A DNA stretch of 64,000 nt, from the NCBI GenBank assembly GCA_965116685.1, contig OZ220707.1:3286001-3350000 (forward strand), written 5' to 3'. A model generated the notes under the pieces. That model ran no database searches. It saw nothing but the letters and a program-made list of their open reading frames with translations, and was not told where the DNA came from. Each line of letters opens with the position of its first letter. Position 1 is the first letter of the stretch. This stretch comes from Bin80 sp965116685 (GTDB taxonomy: Bacteria > Bacteroidota > Rhodothermia > Rhodothermales > Bin80). Below, piece after piece: positions 18,019-25,802 of this stretch. The position numbers and the translations under genes were made by a program.

Positions 18019-19569
18019 ATGCCTGCAAAACGAGTATTGATGAGAAAGATCAAGCACATTCTGAAACTACGATTTGTGTCCAAGTTGTCCAAACGCGCGA
18101 TTGCTCGCCATGTGGGAGTTGGTCGCGGTTCGGTTTCCCGGATTCTTGAGCGTGCAACGGTGGCGAACTTGACCTGGCCGTTACCTGAGAAGATGACGGA
18201 TGTGGAGCTGGAGAAGATCCTCTATCCTGGTTCGGCCCGCAGTGCTTCAACTCAGCGGTCCGTGCCGAACTGGGTTGAGGTTGAGCAGGAGCTCACCAAA
18301 CACAGGGCGCTGACTCTGGCGCAGCTTTGGAGGGAGTATATTGAGACGCACCCGACTGGGTACCAGTACAGTCGCTATTGCGATCTCTATCGCCGTTGGC
18401 GCTCGAAGCATATGGATCCGGTGATGCGTCATACCCATAAGGGGGGCGACCGCTTGTTCGTGGATTATTCGGGAAAGAAGCCATGTGTGGTGGATCCAGA
18501 TACCGGTGAGGAGCGGACCGTGGAGTTGTTTGTTGCCGTACTGGGAGCGTCCAACTATCTGTATGCGGAAGCCACGGAGACCCAAAAGGCAAAGGATTTC
18601 TGCGAGTCGGTTCGCCGGACATTGGAATTTTTCGGAGGGGTACCGCGCGCGATTGTGCCGGACAATCTGAAGTCCGCGGTGATTCGATTCCAGAAAGATG
18701 ATGTTCCCGTTCTGAATGAATCGTTCCGCGATTTGACGGAGCATTACCGAGTGACGGTGCTGCCCGCTCGCCCGAGGAAACCCAGAGATAAAAGTGCAGT
18801 GGAAACGGGAGTATTATGTACCCAGCGTCAGATTCTGGCCCCCTTACGCAACGTGAGCTTCTTCAGTCTACCGGAGCTCAATGCAGCCATTTTAGAAGGG
18901 GTAAAGGCGTTCAATCGGACCCCCTTCCAGAAGATGTCCGGCACCCGACAAAGCAGGTTTGAAGACGTGGATCAACCCGCCCTGCGCCCATTGCCGACCA
19001 ACCCGTACGAGTATGGGGAGTGGACCAGCATGCGGAAAGTTGCCCCGGATTACCATGTCCAGATTGAAAAACACTGCTACAGTGTGCCGTATTCCTATCT
19101 TGGGAGGTTGGTGCGGGGATTGATCCGTTCATCGACCGTAGAGATTTACGATGGAGAGAATCGAATTGCATCTCATGTGCGTCGTCGATCCGGCGGTCGA
19201 TACACGACCGACCCGCTGCATATGCCGGATCATCACCGAGAGTATGCGCGGTGGTCGCCCCAGCGATTCATCGACTGGGCACAAACCATTGGTCCGCAGA
19301 CGACCGCATTGATTCAAGCGAACTTTGCATGGGCTCGGATTCCCGAGCAGGTCTATCGGCGCTGCATGGCAATTCTGCGGCTGGAGAATGAGTTTGGCCG
19401 TGACGGGTTGGAGAAAGCATGTGGGATTGCGTTAGAGAGACAAACTCTGAGCTCGCCAGCCGTGAAACAGATCCTGAAACGGACCGCAACCCAACGGAGC
19501 CAGACGCCCCCCATTGACCACGAAAACATTCGTGGATCCCACTACTATTCATCCAACGGAACCGATTAA
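18019..19569 (+). CDS. istA: IS21-family transposase IstA
   Basis: 516-residue DDE transposase. An N-terminal helix-turn-helix (LSKRAIARHVGVGRGSVSRI, about residues 22-41) would bind the terminal repeats. The rve-type catalytic core shows DRLFVDYSGKK (first Asp), PRAIVPDNLKSAV (second Asp) and KSAVETGVL (Glu). The C-terminal Mu-like beta domain contains YSVPYSYLG. Its TAA stop overlaps the istB ATG by one base (TAATG), the usual IS21 coupling. No break is seen. Confidence 0.96.
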   Translation: MPAKRVLMRKIKHILKLRFVSKLSKRAIARHVGVGRGSVSRILERATVANLTWPLPEKMTDVELEKILYPGSARSASTQRSVPNWVEVEQELTKHRALTLAQLWREYIETHPTGYQYSRYCDLYRRWRSKHMDPVMRHTHKGGDRLFVDYSGKKPCVVDPDTGEERTVELFVAVLGASNYLYAEATETQKAKDFCESVRRTLEFFGGVPRAIVPDNLKSAVIRFQKDDVPVLNESFRDLTEHYRVTVLPARPRKPRDKSAVETGVLCTQRQILAPLRNVSFFSLPELNAAILEGVKAFNRTPFQKMSGTRQSRFEDVDQPALRPLPTNPYEYGEWTSMRKVAPDYHVQIEKHCYSVPYSYLGRLVRGLIRSSTVEIYDGENRIASHVRRRSGGRYTTDPLHMPDHHREYARWSPQRFIDWAQTIGPQTTALIQANFAWARIPEQVYRRCMAILRLENEFGRDGLEKACGIALERQTLSSPAVKQILKRTATQRSQTPPIDHENIRGSHYYSSNGTD

Positions 19570-20330
19570 TGCTTATCCATCCAACCGTCTTAAAACTGGA
19601 ACAGATGCGACTTGGCGGCATGGCCACCGCACTGCGCAACCAATTGGAGATGCCCGACATTGAGGCAATGTCGTTCATGGATCGTCTTGGCCTCATGGTG
19701 GACCATGAAGAAGCCGTACGTGAAGATCGGCGACTGGCCCGGCGATTAAAGACTGCCAAACTGCGTCTGCAAGCCTGTATGGCGGATCTGGACTACCGTC
19801 CGTCTCGCGGACTCGACCGGCGCCTGATGCTTCACCTGGCCACTTGCCAATGGATCCGACGACGACAGAATGTCCTGATTACCGGGCCCACCGGAGTCGG
19901 CAAGAGTTACGTGGCCTGTGCGCTGGCCCACAAAGCCTGTCTGGAAAACTTCCGAGTGCGCTACGACCGCCTGCATCGCCTGTTGGAAACCCTTCAGATT
20001 GCGCGCGATGAGCGTACCTATCTCCGCGTGTGGAAACCGTTGATCCGCGCCGATGTACTCATCTTGGATGATTGGGGACTACATGGCATGAACCGCGCAC
20101 AACAGCGGGATCTGATGGAACTCGTGGACGACCGCTATACGCTGCGATCCACCATTATCACCAGTCAGTACCCCATTGACAAATGGCATCAGACCATGGA
20201 AGATCCTACATTAGCCGACGCAATTCTGGATCGAATCGTCAACAATGCACACAAAATTCAGTTGACCGGTGACTCCATGCGCAAGGTAAAAGCAGAACAA
20301 GAATTGATCATCGAATCCACAGAGTCATGA
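19569..20330 (+). CDS. istB: IS21-family helper ATPase IstB
   Basis: 253-residue AAA+ ATPase that assists IstA in target choice and strand transfer. Walker A is GPTGVGKSY (about residues 104-112) and Walker B is DVLILDDWG. The IS21 IstB sensor region is visible as RSTIITSQYPIDKWH, with the C-terminal ADAILDRIVNNAHKIQL. Start is fixed by the one-base overlap with istA. Confidence 0.96.
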   Translation: MLIHPTVLKLEQMRLGGMATALRNQLEMPDIEAMSFMDRLGLMVDHEEAVREDRRLARRLKTAKLRLQACMADLDYRPSRGLDRRLMLHLATCQWIRRRQNVLITGPTGVGKSYVACALAHKACLENFRVRYDRLHRLLETLQIARDERTYLRVWKPLIRADVLILDDWGLHGMNRAQQRDLMELVDDRYTLRSTIITSQYPIDKWHQTMEDPTLADAILDRIVNNAHKIQLTGDSMRKVKAEQELIIESTES

Positions 20331-20351
20331 ACGACAGTCTGACAACACATA

Positions 20352-20438
20352 AGTGGCCCACTTCGCTCGGAACGGTGGCCCACTTCGCTCGGAATGGTGG
20401 CCCACTTCACTCGGAATGGGTGGTCCACATCATCGGAA
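20352..20438 (-). repeat. IS21 right-end array, four inverted repeat units
   Basis: Four units of about 22 bp, in inverted orientation to the left array (GTGGCCCACTTCGCTCGGAA form). The outermost is the most diverged (GGTCCACATCATCGGAA). Right and left arrays differ in copy number (four against six), which could make the two ends unequal in transposase binding. Confidence 0.85.
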
Positions 20439-20452
20439 TATGCAATTAAGTT

Positions 20453-20858
20453 CTTCTGGGGAGCGTGTGGGGAAGCTGAGGTCAAGGTGGGTAACAATGA
20501 TAGTTATTTTCAGAAGGTGTCGTAATTTGCCAGTTCGCACTGGACAGTTGTTGCCCAGAGATGACAAATACGGACCACCTAAAAATCTTGAATTGGGCAC
20601 TCTGTGTCTCAATCAAAGCATATACAGATACTATTTACATAGCGTACAGTGGCTGATGCATCTTGCCGGCAAATGTGGTAGTGAATTGAAAGTACTGGAC
20701 GTGAAGTCACACTAAGTTTTCCGCTGAGTTGAGGCTGAATAAACGCACATGTTGCCGTGCATTTCAACGTCTGTGAAGCAATCTCTGACTGAGAAAGAAC
20801 ACTTTGGAACAGGGGGGAATTATTGTTGCTTGATGTCGAAAATTAATTAATACAGCCC
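20453..20858. other. 406-bp non-coding stretch between IS21 and the modification gene
   Basis: Frames through here are not protein-like and run across the IS boundary. No clear terminator was seen. It must hold the promoter for the methyltransferase gene; an AT-rich segment lies just before its start (AAAATTAATTAATACAG). Confidence 0.5.
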
Positions 20859-21820
20859 ATGGCACAAAACCCAAACCTGCACGCCGCGAAACGTGCGAAA
20901 AAAGATGAATTCTATACGCAGTTGAGCGACATCGAGAATGAACTCGCCCACTACAGAGCGCATTTCAAGGACAAGGTGGTCTACTGCAATTGTGATGATC
21001 CGCGTGTGAGTAATTTCTTCACTTTCTTTTCGAAACAATTTGAGTTTTATGGGCTAAAGAAGCTGATCACCACTTGCTACAAGAATCAGCAGCCAGATAT
21101 GTTTTCGCAGCATGATTCGGAGCGGGCGGTTTACCTGGAGTACGAGGGGGATCAAGACGGAAACAGTCGTCCAGATTCCCATGAAATCGCAGTGAAACAC
21201 CTGAGGGGCGATGGAGATTTTCGGAGCAAAGAGTGTATTGAACTACTGAAAGAAGCCGATATTGTGGTGACGAATCCTCCGTTCTCATTGTTTCGGGAAT
21301 ATGTCGTCCAACTGATGCAGTATGAGAAAAAGTTCTTGATTATTGGACACCAGAATGTGATAACCTACAAAGAGATTTTTCCGTTGATCAAGGAAAACAA
21401 AATCTGGTTGGGTTATGGTTTCAAAGGGGGAGCAGGCCACTTTATTAGCCGGTATGAAGATTATGCAACTGCAGCGGATAGAAAGGAGGGAATGATTAGG
21501 GTATCAGGTGTTCACTGGTTCACGAACTTGTCCCACAAGAAGCGGAATGAGGAGTTGATCCTGTACAAGAAGTACACTCCCGAGGAATATCCGCATTATG
21601 ACAATTATGATGCCATTGAAGTGAGCAAGACGAAGGAAATTCCAGAAAATTGGGGGGGGCAATGGGTGTTCCAATCACATTCCTGGACAAGTATAACCCG
21701 GAGCAGTTTGAGATACTGGGAATTGCAAATAGTGCCAGGTGGATCGGATACGAGTGTCTGACAATTATAAAGGGGCGAAGAATTTACAATCGCATCATTA
21801 TCCGCAACAAACAGCTTTAA
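20859..21820 (+). CDS. EcoRI-family adenine-specific DNA methyltransferase, frameshifted in a G8 tract
   Basis: Predicted N6-adenine methyltransferase of the EcoRI-methylase family. The N-terminal AKKDEFYT (about residues 13-20) and the catalytic NPPFSLF (139-145) are visible. The uninterrupted frame ends at 21761 in a tail unlike the family (after ENWGGQ). One added G in the G8 run at 21652-21659 instead gives AMGVPITFLDKYNPEQFEIL and continues to the TAA at 21818-21820, a family-like C-terminus and a 320-residue protein. That stop is 3 bp before the DUF262-HNH gene. So the gene is either off by a real slip (phase variation or decay) or by a sequencing error. Probably the modification half of a restriction-modification pair. 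Confidence 0.82.
21652..21659 (+). repeat. G8 homopolymer tract inside the methyltransferase gene
   Basis: Eight consecutive G follow TT at 21650-21651. Nine would restore the full methyltransferase frame. Runs like this slip during replication and are a classic phase-variation site, but they are also common sequencing-error sites. Confidence 0.7.
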
Positions 21821-21823
21821 CCG

Positions 21824-22951
21824 ATGGAAATCCATGAGCACAAAATTGCGATTCAAGATATCATTAATGGGTACCATGATGATGGCGACGGACATGTCAT
21901 TGGGTACGCAGGATTGTTGAATATCCGTCCGCCATACCAGCGCGAATATATCTACGATGGTAAGAAAGACTTCCAAGAAAACCTCATGAGGTCGGTGTAT
22001 CATGGGCGCCCAGTTAATCTGATCTACTTCGCGAAGGCAGAAGACAGTGAGTATGATTACGAGCTACTGGATGGGCAACAGCGAATTATCACAATCTGCA
22101 AGTTCATCAAGGAACGAAGGTTTAGTATCACGCTCCCAGATGGGGAGGTTCAGTACTGGCAAGGATTGCCCGTCAAAGATCAAGAGCGTATCCTGAATTA
22201 CCAGCTGCATGTGCATGTCTGCGAAGGGGATTCCGATGAGTTGATGCGGTGGTTCAAGACCATCAATACGGGTGCGAAAGAACTATCCGACCAGGAACTG
22301 CGGAACTCTATCTATAACGGTCCGTGGGTGACCAACGCGAAGTATTATTTCACGAAGAAAGGAGGACAGGAGGAAAAATGCAAGACGTACATGGGCGGGC
22401 AGCGTAACAGGCAGGAACACCTTGAACGAATTCTGCAGTGGAAAACAGGTAGCTCGAAAGATCATGTCATCCGAAGCTACATGGCGAAGCATAAAAAAGA
22501 CGAGAATGCAAAACCCCTGTGGAACTATTTTGGTGAAGTAAAGAACTGGATTGACAGCCTGTTTGATTCACATCAGGCCATGAAGCAGGTTAACTGGGGT
22601 GTGTTGCAAAGGGAGTATGGAGACCATGAGTACAACGCAGACCACACGCGAACGGTGGCAACCAATTTACTCAACGACGATGAGGTGCAGAAGAAAAGTG
22701 GGGTCTATGAGTATGTGTTGGGAGGTGAAGTTACCGAGTCACTCCTGAATCTTCGGACGTTTAAGGATAAGGTGAAATTCAAGGTCTATGCCAAGCAGGA
22801 AGGGAAATGCAAAATCTGTGAGGTGGAAATCAAAAAGCATGAAGCGCATGCGGACCATATCAAGCCATGGTCGAAAGGAGGGAAGACCGATGAAGAGAAC
22901 TGCCAAGTGTTGTGTGCTCCCTGCAACCTCCACAAGGGAGCGCGCGGATAA
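21824..22951 (+). CDS. DUF262-HNH protein, candidate restriction endonuclease
   Basis: 375 residues. The N-terminal DUF262/ParB-like domain shows RPPYQREYIY (about 35-44) and the hallmark DGQQR (83-87), followed by a helical middle. The C-terminus is a Cys4-type HNH nuclease: CKICEVEIKKHEAHADHIKP, then CQVLCAPCN. DUF262 proteins are known in GmrSD-type restriction and other defence systems, where the DGQQR region relates to nucleotide use or sensing. The gene starts 3 bp after the restored stop of the EcoRI-type methyltransferase, so it is probably the cognate nuclease. Target sequence and whether it cuts unmodified or modified DNA are unknown. The two genes stand between an IS21 element and housekeeping prmC, suggesting acquisition. 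Confidence 0.8.
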   Translation: MEIHEHKIAIQDIINGYHDDGDGHVIGYAGLLNIRPPYQREYIYDGKKDFQENLMRSVYHGRPVNLIYFAKAEDSEYDYELLDGQQRIITICKFIKERRFSITLPDGEVQYWQGLPVKDQERILNYQLHVHVCEGDSDELMRWFKTINTGAKELSDQELRNSIYNGPWVTNAKYYFTKKGGQEEKCKTYMGGQRNRQEHLERILQWKTGSSKDHVIRSYMAKHKKDENAKPLWNYFGEVKNWIDSLFDSHQAMKQVNWGVLQREYGDHEYNADHTRTVATNLLNDDEVQKKSGVYEYVLGGEVTESLLNLRTFKDKVKFKVYAKQEGKCKICEVEIKKHEAHADHIKPWSKGGKTDEENCQVLCAPCNLHKGARG

Positions 22952-23533
22952 ATACCGATCCCCAACAAATTATCAGAGCGCTCGTTACCTTCTGTGAAGG
23001 AAACCTCCTCGGAGGTTTCCTGGGTGATCCCAAACTAATCGAACTGGGCATTGAAGTGGCACCCAGACATATCCGGGATGAGGTCGCGGACTGTGCGTCT
23101 TCCATGGGGAGATTGCCAATTACGATTTCCAGCATAGCCCCGAAGAAGACCCGATGGAGGGGGATCAGATTGAGGTCACTGAGAATTTACCGGATGTGCT
23201 CCGCTTCGGGAATACACGAGTGGTCATCGCCGCCCCATGGTGGCGTTCTAGAAGCGATACGGTCGAGATACTGGCAGGGAGCGTCAAAACGAGATCATCT
23301 GACATTAGCTGGGTATCCCGCACCTGCCAGGGGAACTCTCAGATCCGACGACAAGGGCCACAAGCAGGTAATCATTCTCGTCGGACGGACACTGGAGGCC
23401 TATGAAAAAATGGGATCCAAGCCCCCCGACCTAGTGTTCGGGCAGAGCGTGCATCTCCTGATAGCGTCCATTATTTTGATGTGTGGCCAGGAATTTGCGG
23501 TCATTTCCCGGTAGACTGTGGGAGCATCACTTG
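22952..23533. other. 582-bp region with degenerate frames, possible gene remnant
   Basis: A 200-codon frame spans 22912-23514 but it overlaps the HNH gene, has no recognisable domain and has patchy composition. Protein-like stretches occur in two different frames: DPKLIELGIEVAPRHIRDEV in one (about 23028-23090), and EGDQIEVTENLPDVLRFG, RVVIAAPWW in another (about 23157-23242). This fits a decayed gene with frameshifts. A 10-bp stem lies at 22999-23020. No function assigned. Confidence 0.45.
22999..23020 (+). terminator. strong hairpin after the DUF262-HNH gene
   Basis: GGAAACCTCC and GGAGGTTTCC are perfect inverted arms separated by TC, about 48 bp after the HNH stop. There is no T-run, so it may act as a processing or transcript-protecting stem rather than a classical terminator. 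Confidence 0.4.
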
Positions 23534-24412
23534 ATGAGGATCAAAGAATTATTTCGAGAAGTGGAAGCGTTATTGGAGCAGGCCGGCCTGCCCGATCCAC
23601 GCCGCACAGGTGTATGGATTTTCTGTGATGCATTACAGTGCAGACCAGCCTATTTAATTTCTCATGAAGACGAACGATTGGAACAGGATCATGTGGCCAA
23701 AATTTCAGCAATGGCAGAGCGCTGCGCTGTGCATGAGCCGGTGCAGTATGTCACCGGATATACCGAATTCAGAGGACTCCATCTTCAGCTTTCTTCCCAA
23801 GTTCTGATCCCGAGACCCGAGACAGAGCAACTGGTTGAAGTTGCTCTTGGAGCTGTTGGGGAAGAGTTGCCCTTCCAGGTTCTAGACATTGGCACAGGCA
23901 GTGGGTGTATTGCGCTGGCCATGAAGCAGGCAATTTCAGATGCAAGCGTCACCGCGTGTGACGTCAGCAAATCTGCGCTACGGGTCGCCAAAGCAAACGC
24001 GACGCAAAATGGACTTAATATTCAATGCATCGTTGCAGATATGTTGGCAACAGACTTTGTACGTTCAGTAGGGAGCGGATATGATTTGGTCATTGCGAAT
24101 CCTCCGTATATTCCAGATCATGAGCGTTCAGGGCTTCCTCGGATGGTTCGGGATTATGAGCCGGAGACGGCACTGTTCTGCGGAGAGGATCCACTCAAAT
24201 TCTACCGAGCAATCAGCAGACACATTGCGGATGGTTTATTGGATCACAGAGGGGTTCTTGCATTGGAAACCCATGCTGATTATGCAGAGTCTGTAGGTAC
24301 TCTACTTGAGCAGCACGGGGGCTTACAGGTTCAAGTAAAGCAGGATTTCGCGGGGCTCCCTCGATTTGTGCTTGCAAAACTCCTGCGAAAACTCTCACTT
24401 GCTCAAGAGTAA
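23534..24412 (+). CDS. prmC: peptide chain release factor N5-glutamine methyltransferase
   Basis: Methylates the GGQ glutamine of release factors RF1 and RF2 using S-adenosylmethionine. The SAM-binding motif is LDIGTGSGCIALAM and the catalytic motif is ANPPYIPDHE, both textbook HemK/PrmC. PQYVTGYTEF-like (VQYVTGYTEFRG) and LIPRPETEQLVE segments confirm it. The frame opens at 23483, but the ATG at 23534 (MRIKELFREV) was chosen because GGGAG lies about 10 bases ahead and the N-terminal helix begins there; this gives 292 residues. The next gene follows after 23 bp. Confidence 0.93.
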   Translation: MRIKELFREVEALLEQAGLPDPRRTGVWIFCDALQCRPAYLISHEDERLEQDHVAKISAMAERCAVHEPVQYVTGYTEFRGLHLQLSSQVLIPRPETEQLVEVALGAVGEELPFQVLDIGTGSGCIALAMKQAISDASVTACDVSKSALRVAKANATQNGLNIQCIVADMLATDFVRSVGSGYDLVIANPPYIPDHERSGLPRMVRDYEPETALFCGEDPLKFYRAISRHIADGLLDHRGVLALETHADYAESVGTLLEQHGGLQVQVKQDFAGLPRFVLAKLLRKLSLAQE

Positions 24413-24435
24413 AAAGAACTAAAATCAACTCAATC

Positions 24436-25287
24436 ATGAAACTCGCGCTCATTCAATGCTCTGCTACCGATGATCGAAGCGCTAACGTGACCCAAGGGTT
24501 GGAGTCACTGGAAGAAGCTGCGCAGGCAGGAGCGGATCTGGTTGTCTATCCAGAACTTGCATTTACGCCATTTTATCCCCAACATCGGAAGCAGTGCTAT
24601 GCGGAATGTGAAGGAAATGATTTCCCCCCATTATCGCTGGCAGAAGAGATCCCCGGCCCGACAACCGAGTTATTTTGCGAAGCGGCCCAAAGGCTGGGGG
24701 TTGTAGTCGTCCTGAATTTATATGCACGCAAAGGTGATACCGCATTTGATGCATCGCCAGTGATTGATGCAGACGGTACGCTTTTGGGGGTTACAAAAAT
24801 GATGCATATCACCCAGTACGAGGGGTTCTATGAGCAGGATTATTATACCGCTGCCGGTACACAGGCCCCGGTCTACGATACGGCTGCGGGTCGCATTGGC
24901 GTAGCCATTTGTTATGATCGGCATTACAGTGAATATCTGAGGGCATTATCCCTGCAGAAGGCAGACCTGGTGGTCGTGCCTCAAGCCGGGGCACTCAATG
25001 AGTGGCCCGAAGGATTGTTTGAAGCCGAATTGAGAGTCGGAGCATTCCAGAATGGATACTATATGGCATTGGCAAATCGAACGGGAGCCGAAGATGTGCT
25101 GACCTTTGGCGGGGGCTCATTTATTGTAGATCCAGAGGGGACAGTTGTTGCCCGAGCCCCAGAAAGTGAGACCTTCATTCTGTATGCCGATTTGGATCTG
25201 CAACGCTGCACAGAATCACATGCACGTAAGCTATTCCTGAGGGACCGACGCCCGGAAGTCTATTCGGGCGGCGCGGTTCGCATTTAA
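24436..25287 (+). CDS. carbon-nitrogen hydrolase, N-carbamoylputrescine amidase-like
   Basis: 283-residue nitrilase-superfamily amidase. The catalytic triad is visible: Glu in VYPELAF, Lys in GVTKMMHIT and Cys in VAICYDRHYSEYLRAL. The HIT-x-YEGFYEQDYYTAG region and ICYDRHYSE resemble the N-carbamoylputrescine amidase and beta-ureidopropionase branch, so a role in polyamine or pyrimidine breakdown is possible but not proven. It follows prmC by 23 bp and overlaps the convergent thioredoxin-like gene by 4 bp at their stops. Confidence 0.82.
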   Translation: MKLALIQCSATDDRSANVTQGLESLEEAAQAGADLVVYPELAFTPFYPQHRKQCYAECEGNDFPPLSLAEEIPGPTTELFCEAAQRLGVVVVLNLYARKGDTAFDASPVIDADGTLLGVTKMMHITQYEGFYEQDYYTAAGTQAPVYDTAAGRIGVAICYDRHYSEYLRALSLQKADLVVVPQAGALNEWPEGLFEAELRVGAFQNGYYMALANRTGAEDVLTFGGGSFIVDPEGTVVARAPESETFILYADLDLQRCTESHARKLFLRDRRPEVYSGGAVRI

Positions 25288-25802
25288 AGTTGGGAGAATT
25301 CCTGGTAGGACAGGTCCTGCCAGGCTCCAGTTCCCACGTAGTGCAGGGCCTTGCCAAAATCATCTTTTGCCCAATAGCCCACGCATTTTGCAATGTAAGT
25401 ACCATCGCTTTTCAGGAATACCGTCGTTGGGGTGCCCTCTGCACCCAGGTTGTAACCCAATTCCTGGGATGAAAGGGTATAGCCCAGGAAGCTGTGAAGT
25501 GTTTCGGCATCGTCAATATTTAGCCGTCCATAGGCAAAATTATCCTGAACATATGCAACCAAAGCGGCATCCGTATAGACCTCCTGTTGCATTTTTCGAC
25601 ACCAACCACACCAAGGAGCATAGATATCAATGAGCATGGGTTTGCCTGTTTTGGAGGCCGTTGCGACTGCTTCATCAAATGTGGGCCAACTCATCGGAGC
25701 AGGGAGCGCCTGCTCCGTCTGGCTTACAATGGGCTTTGTTGCATCATTTGATGTGCATCCCGCGATCAGTATTACCACGAGAAGGATTCGATGTAAGCTC
25801 AT
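25284..25802 (-). CDS. thioredoxin-fold lipoprotein with CGWC active site
   Basis: 172 residues: signal with lipobox LIAGC, then a thioredoxin fold with active site APWCGWCRKMQQEV (about residues 63-76) and a cis-Pro segment GTPTTVFLKSDG. Likely a periplasmic thiol-disulfide protein anchored to a membrane, of the DsbD-gamma/SoxW-like type. Gly between the cysteines differs from the CGPC of cytoplasmic thioredoxin. The upstream glycosyltransferase stop overlaps its ATG by 4 bp, so the two are probably co-transcribed. Confidence 0.82.
   Translation of the reverse strand: MSLHRILLVVILIAGCTSNDATKPIVSQTEQALPAPMSWPTFDEAVATASKTGKPMLIDIYAPWCGWCRKMQQEVYTDAALVAYVQDNFAYGRLNIDDAETLHSFLGYTLSSQELGYNLGAEGTPTTVFLKSDGTYIAKCVGYWAKDDFGKALHYVGTGAWQDLSYQEFSQL

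Larger units (their letters stand above)
17760..20444 (+). mobile_element. complete IS21-family insertion sequence, 2685 bp, with 8-bp target duplication
   Basis: The element starts TGCGTATTCCGAT and ends ATCGGAATATGCA, obeying the TG...CA rule of IS21 elements. A perfect 8-bp direct repeat ATTAAGTT flanks it (17752-17759 and 20445-20452). It carries istA and istB overlapping by one base and has arrays of subterminal repeats at both ends. All frames are intact, suggesting a recent and possibly active insertion. The target is the stop codon of the propeller lipoprotein. Confidence 0.95.

Noticed and set aside
22912..23514. 200-codon plus-strand frame
   Set aside because: It overlaps the DUF262-HNH gene, shows no domain, and the best protein-like text in the region is split between frames.
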